A program made the position numbers and the translations under genes. A model generated the notes under the pieces. The model worked only from the letters and a program-made list of their open reading frames with translations, was not told the origin of the DNA and did not search any database. 64,000 nt of DNA from JACMQX01 sp044225675 (GTDB lineage Bacteria; Pseudomonadota; Gammaproteobacteria; Burkholderiales; Burkholderiaceae_C), in NCBI GenBank assembly GCA_044225675.1, contig JBGAIH010000010.1, positions 1-64,000 on the forward strand, given 5' to 3'. The first letter of the stretch is position 1. Each line of letters opens with the position of its first letter. Positions 61,752 through 64,000 of the stretch are shown piece after piece.

Positions 61752-62717
61752 CTACGCCCGCGCCCGGGGTCGCAGCAGCCCGGTCGACAGGGCCGTGCCC
61801 AGCACGATCACCGCGCCGCACCCGAGCATCCAGGGCGTGATCTGCTCGCCCAGGGCGAGCGCGCCGTAGACCAGCGCGAACACAGGCACCAGGAAGGTCA
61901 CCGCCAGCGCGCGTGCCGGGCCGGCCGACTCGATCAGCCTGAAGTACAGGATGTACGCAATGCCGGTGCACAGCACCCCGACCGCGATCACGGCGGCCCA
62001 GGCGCGGGCGCCGGGCATCACCGGCGGCCAGAACCACAGCATCGGCCCGAGCAGCCCGAGCGTCGCGCCGATCTGGCTGCCCGTGGCCGTGACCATCGGG
62101 TGCACGCCGGTGAGGAACTTCTTGGTACAGCTGGCCGCCACCGCATAGCAGACGCAGGCCGCCAGGCAGGCCAGCACGGCCCAGCCGGAGCCGCCCGCCC
62201 GAAAGCTTGCGCCGCCCGGCGTGCGCCAGGCCAGCAGGGCCACACCCACGAAGCCGAGCGCCAGCCCGAGCACGCGCCAGCGGTCCAGGCGGTCGCCAAG
62301 CCAGGCCCAGGCGACCAGCGCGCCGAACAGCGGCACCGTGGCATTGAGGATCGAGGTGAAGCCCGTGGTGATCGACAGCACCGCGAACGAGAACAGCGCG
62401 AAGGGCAGGCCCGAGTTGAGCAGGCCGATCAGCATGATCGAGCCGCAGCGCGCGCGAAACGCGGGCCAGTGGCCGCGTATCACCAGGATCGGCAGCAGGA
62501 AGAGGGCGGCGATGCCCACGCGCAGCCCGGCCGTCGCCATCACGCCGAACTCGCCCGCGGCCACGCGCATGAACAGGAAGGACGCGCCCCAGATCGACGC
62601 GAGCAGCACGAACTCGGCGGTGGCGCGCCGCGACAGGCCCACAGGCGCTCCCGTCACCGGGCCTGTCGTTGCGCCCGTCTTCAGGCCCGCTCCCGGTCCC
62701 GACGTGCCGCCCGTCAT
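61752..62717 (-). CDS. DMT-family (EamA) transporter
   Basis: A 321-aa inner-membrane transporter with ten hydrophobic segments in two EamA repeats (first from LLASIWGASFLFMRVAAGEFG, second from about residue 178). The first ~25 residues are a Gly/Thr-rich extension of low complexity. Substrate unknown. It overlaps the ogt stop by 4 bp (ATGA) and is the last gene of an alkA-ogt-transporter operon. Confidence 0.88.
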   Translation of the reverse strand: MTGGTSGPGAGLKTGATTGPVTGAPVGLSRRATAEFVLLASIWGASFLFMRVAAGEFGVMATAGLRVGIAALFLLPILVIRGHWPAFRARCGSIMLIGLLNSGLPFALFSFAVLSITTGFTSILNATVPLFGALVAWAWLGDRLDRWRVLGLALGFVGVALLAWRTPGGASFRAGGSGWAVLACLAACVCYAVAASCTKKFLTGVHPMVTATGSQIGATLGLLGPMLWFWPPVMPGARAWAAVIAVGVLCTGIAYILYFRLIESAGPARALAVTFLVPVFALVYGALALGEQITPWMLGCGAVIVLGTALSTGLLRPRARA

Positions 62718-63226
62718 CCGGCCCGGCCCTCAAGTTGTAGCAGGGCCGTCTTGCGGGCCAGCCCGCCGGCATAGCCGGTCAGCGAGCCGTCGCGGCCGAG
62801 CACGCGGTGGCAGGGCACGATGACGCTCACCGGATTGCGGCCCACGGCCGCGCCCACGGCGCGCACTGCGGCGGGCCGGCCGATGCGTGCGCCGATCTCG
62901 CCGTAGCTCGTGGTCGCGCCGCTCGGGATGGCGAGCAGGGCCTGCCAAACGGCCTGCTGGAAGCCCGTGCCGCCCTGCAGGTCGAGCGGCAGGTCGAACT
63001 GCGTGCGCCGTCCGGCAAAGTATTCATCGAGCTGCGTGATCGCCTGGCGCAGGACCGGGTGCGAGGGCGGCGTAGCGTCATCGCGGGCCCAGCGCGAGGT
63101 GTCGGGCATGTGGCGCTGGCCTTCGAACCAGACGCCGGCCAGGCCGTGCGGCGTGGCAGCGACCACCATGGCGCCCAGCGGGCCGTGCCAGGCGGTCCGC
63201 ACGATCGAATCGGCAGGGAATTTCAT
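62714..63226 (-). CDS. ogt: Methylated-DNA-[protein]-cysteine S-methyltransferase
   Basis: Direct reversal of O6-methylguanine. The 170-aa protein carries the active-site VIVPCHRVLG with acceptor Cys139, the preceding GQ/NP DNA-binding helix region VGAAVGRNPVS, and the SYGEIGARIGRP helix-turn-helix. Its start overlaps the upstream AlkA-type gene stop (ATGA), so both alkylation-repair genes are translationally coupled. Confidence 0.94.
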   Translation of the reverse strand: MKFPADSIVRTAWHGPLGAMVVAATPHGLAGVWFEGQRHMPDTSRWARDDATPPSHPVLRQAITQLDEYFAGRRTQFDLPLDLQGGTGFQQAVWQALLAIPSGATTSYGEIGARIGRPAAVRAVGAAVGRNPVSVIVPCHRVLGRDGSLTGYAGGLARKTALLQLEGRAG

Positions 63227-64000
63227 GAAGGAATCTCCGTGAGAGGGGCGGCCGGAACGGCTGCCGGGGTTCTGGGGGCGGCGGGCACCTTGGCGGCTCC
63301 AGGGACTTCAGCGGCTTCAGCGGCTTCAGCGGCTGCGGCGGCTGCGGCGGCTCCAGCCGCAGGCCGGCCGACCGCCGGCAGGCTGTGCCACGCGCGGATC
63401 ACCGCATAGCTGCGCCAGGGCTTCCAGGCCTGCGAGGCGGCTTCGGCCTCGCGCGCGGGGTTCTTGCTGCCAGCCACGCCGAGCGCCTTGTGCAGCGCCA
63501 CGTCGCCGGCCGGGAAGGCGTCGGGCCAGCGCAGCGCGCGCATCGCGATGTACTGGGCCGTCCAGTCGCCGATGCCGGGCAGTTCCTTGAGCGTGGCCAG
63601 CGTGGCGCGCAGATCGGCGCCGCCATGCAGTTGCAGCCGGCCCTCCGTCACCGCACGCGCGATGCCCACGATGGCCGCCTGGCGCTGCCGCACGATGCCC
63701 AGCTGGCCCAGCGCGTCGCCGCTGGCGGCGGCCAGCACCGGCGCCGCCGGAAACAGCCGCGTCAGCTGCTCGAAGGGCGTGTCGACCGGCTCGCCGAAGC
63801 GGTCGACCATGCGCTGCGCCAGCGTGCGCGCCGCCGCCACCGTGATCTGCTGGCCCAGCACGGCGCGCACGGCCAGCTCGTAGCCGTCCATCGCGCCGGG
63901 CACGCGCAGGCCGTCGCTGCCCGGGAAATGCGGGCCCAGCACCTGGGCGATCGGCGCCGGATCGGCGTCGAGGTCGAGCGCGGCGCGCAGCCGCCGGATC
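63223..64000 (-). CDS. alkA: AlkA-type DNA-3-methyladenine glycosylase II (5' end cut by window)
   Basis: The C-terminal part of a HhH-GPD DNA glycosylase; reading begins off the right edge. The visible part has YELAVRAVLGQQITVAAARTLA, the helix-hairpin-helix LKELPGIGDWTAQYIAMRAL and FPAGDVAL, whose Asp is the catalytic residue. The last ~55 residues are an Ala/Glu/Pro-rich tail encoded in part by a 9-bp tandem repeat. The upstream portion may include an Ada-like N-terminal domain, as in many betaproteobacteria, but it is outside the window. Confidence 0.9.
   Translation of the reverse strand, partial: IRRLRAALDLDADPAPIAQVLGPHFPGSDGLRVPGAMDGYELAVRAVLGQQITVAAARTLAQRMVDRFGEPVDTPFEQLTRLFPAAPVLAAASGDALGQLGIVRQRQAAIVGIARAVTEGRLQLHGGADLRATLATLKELPGIGDWTAQYIAMRALRWPDAFPAGDVALHKALGVAGSKNPAREAEAASQAWKPWRSYAVIRAWHSLPAVGRPAAGAAAAAAAAEAAEAAEVPGAAKVPAAPRTPAAVPAAPLTEIPS
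63306..63350. repeat. 9-bp tandem repeat in the alkA 3' end
   Basis: Three copies of CTTCAGCGG followed by two copies of CTGCGGCGG. On the coding (minus) strand they specify an Ala-rich tail with AAE repeats, in frame, so length changes would only alter the tail. Confidence 0.9.

Overview
The window is GC-rich chromosomal DNA of a betaproteobacterium, most likely a Burkholderiales/Comamonadaceae-type organism. The evidence is gene order and protein similarity judged by eye: a Tyr-Gly-Thr tRNA string leading into tuf, a trpE-trpG-(LysE)-trpD-trpC-ung operon, and the folC-SPOR-cvpA-purF-metZ-gltX block. No insertion sequence, prophage, CRISPR array or replication origin was recognised.

Layout. 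1-640: tRNA-Tyr, tRNA-Gly, tRNA-Thr and the start of tuf (minus strand). 707-6460: trp operon, minus strand, preceded by what looks like a leaderless trp leader peptide with a Trp-Pro-Trp control motif, competing RNA stems and a possible Shine-Dalgarno-sequestering stem. 6585-7947: a chalcone-isomerase-like protein and a phosphoglycolate phosphatase. 8029-20597: an accessory catabolic locus in two divergent arms. The minus arm holds a LysR regulator, a PEP mutase/isocitrate lyase-type enzyme, a Bug substrate-binding protein, an FAD-linked 2-hydroxyacid oxidase and a fused 2-oxoacid:ferredoxin oxidoreductase. The plus arm holds a TetR regulator with a clear promoter and operator, the small and large subunits of a B12-dependent acyl-CoA mutase with unusual substrate-site residues, and a MeaB-type GTPase fused to a PaaI-type thioesterase. 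This locus is the best candidate for an undescribed system.

20618-36004 is mostly housekeeping: rpe, apaG, a COG4389-type membrane protein, a CPA2 antiporter, a YbdK-type ligase, thiL, pgpA, a CinA-type amidase, plsY, RidA, yajQ and murB, broken by a 467-bp intergenic region carrying a long imperfect inverted repeat. 36006-40157 holds a GRDP-like protein, an unknown exported protein and a large unknown lipoprotein, ending at a bidirectional terminator. 40300-44430: argG, ppnP, an ECF sigma/anti-sigma pair and a glycine-zipper protein. 44647-51954: a YffB-type reductase, then folC through gltX.

51966-52393 is a second tRNA operon (Ala-Glu-Asp) with promoter and terminator. Immediately after it come an HNH endonuclease, a gene-poor stretch, two coupled orphan genes, and a cassette of two ArsR-SRPBCC modules with GFA, YCII and VOC genes. 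Palindromic operators sit on at least two promoters there, and the context suggests a tRNA-adjacent accessory region. 57913-64000: a DUF3833-type lipoprotein behind a 36-bp dyad, a class A penicillin-binding protein, two small coupled genes, and an alkA-ogt-DMT transporter operon whose first gene runs off the window.
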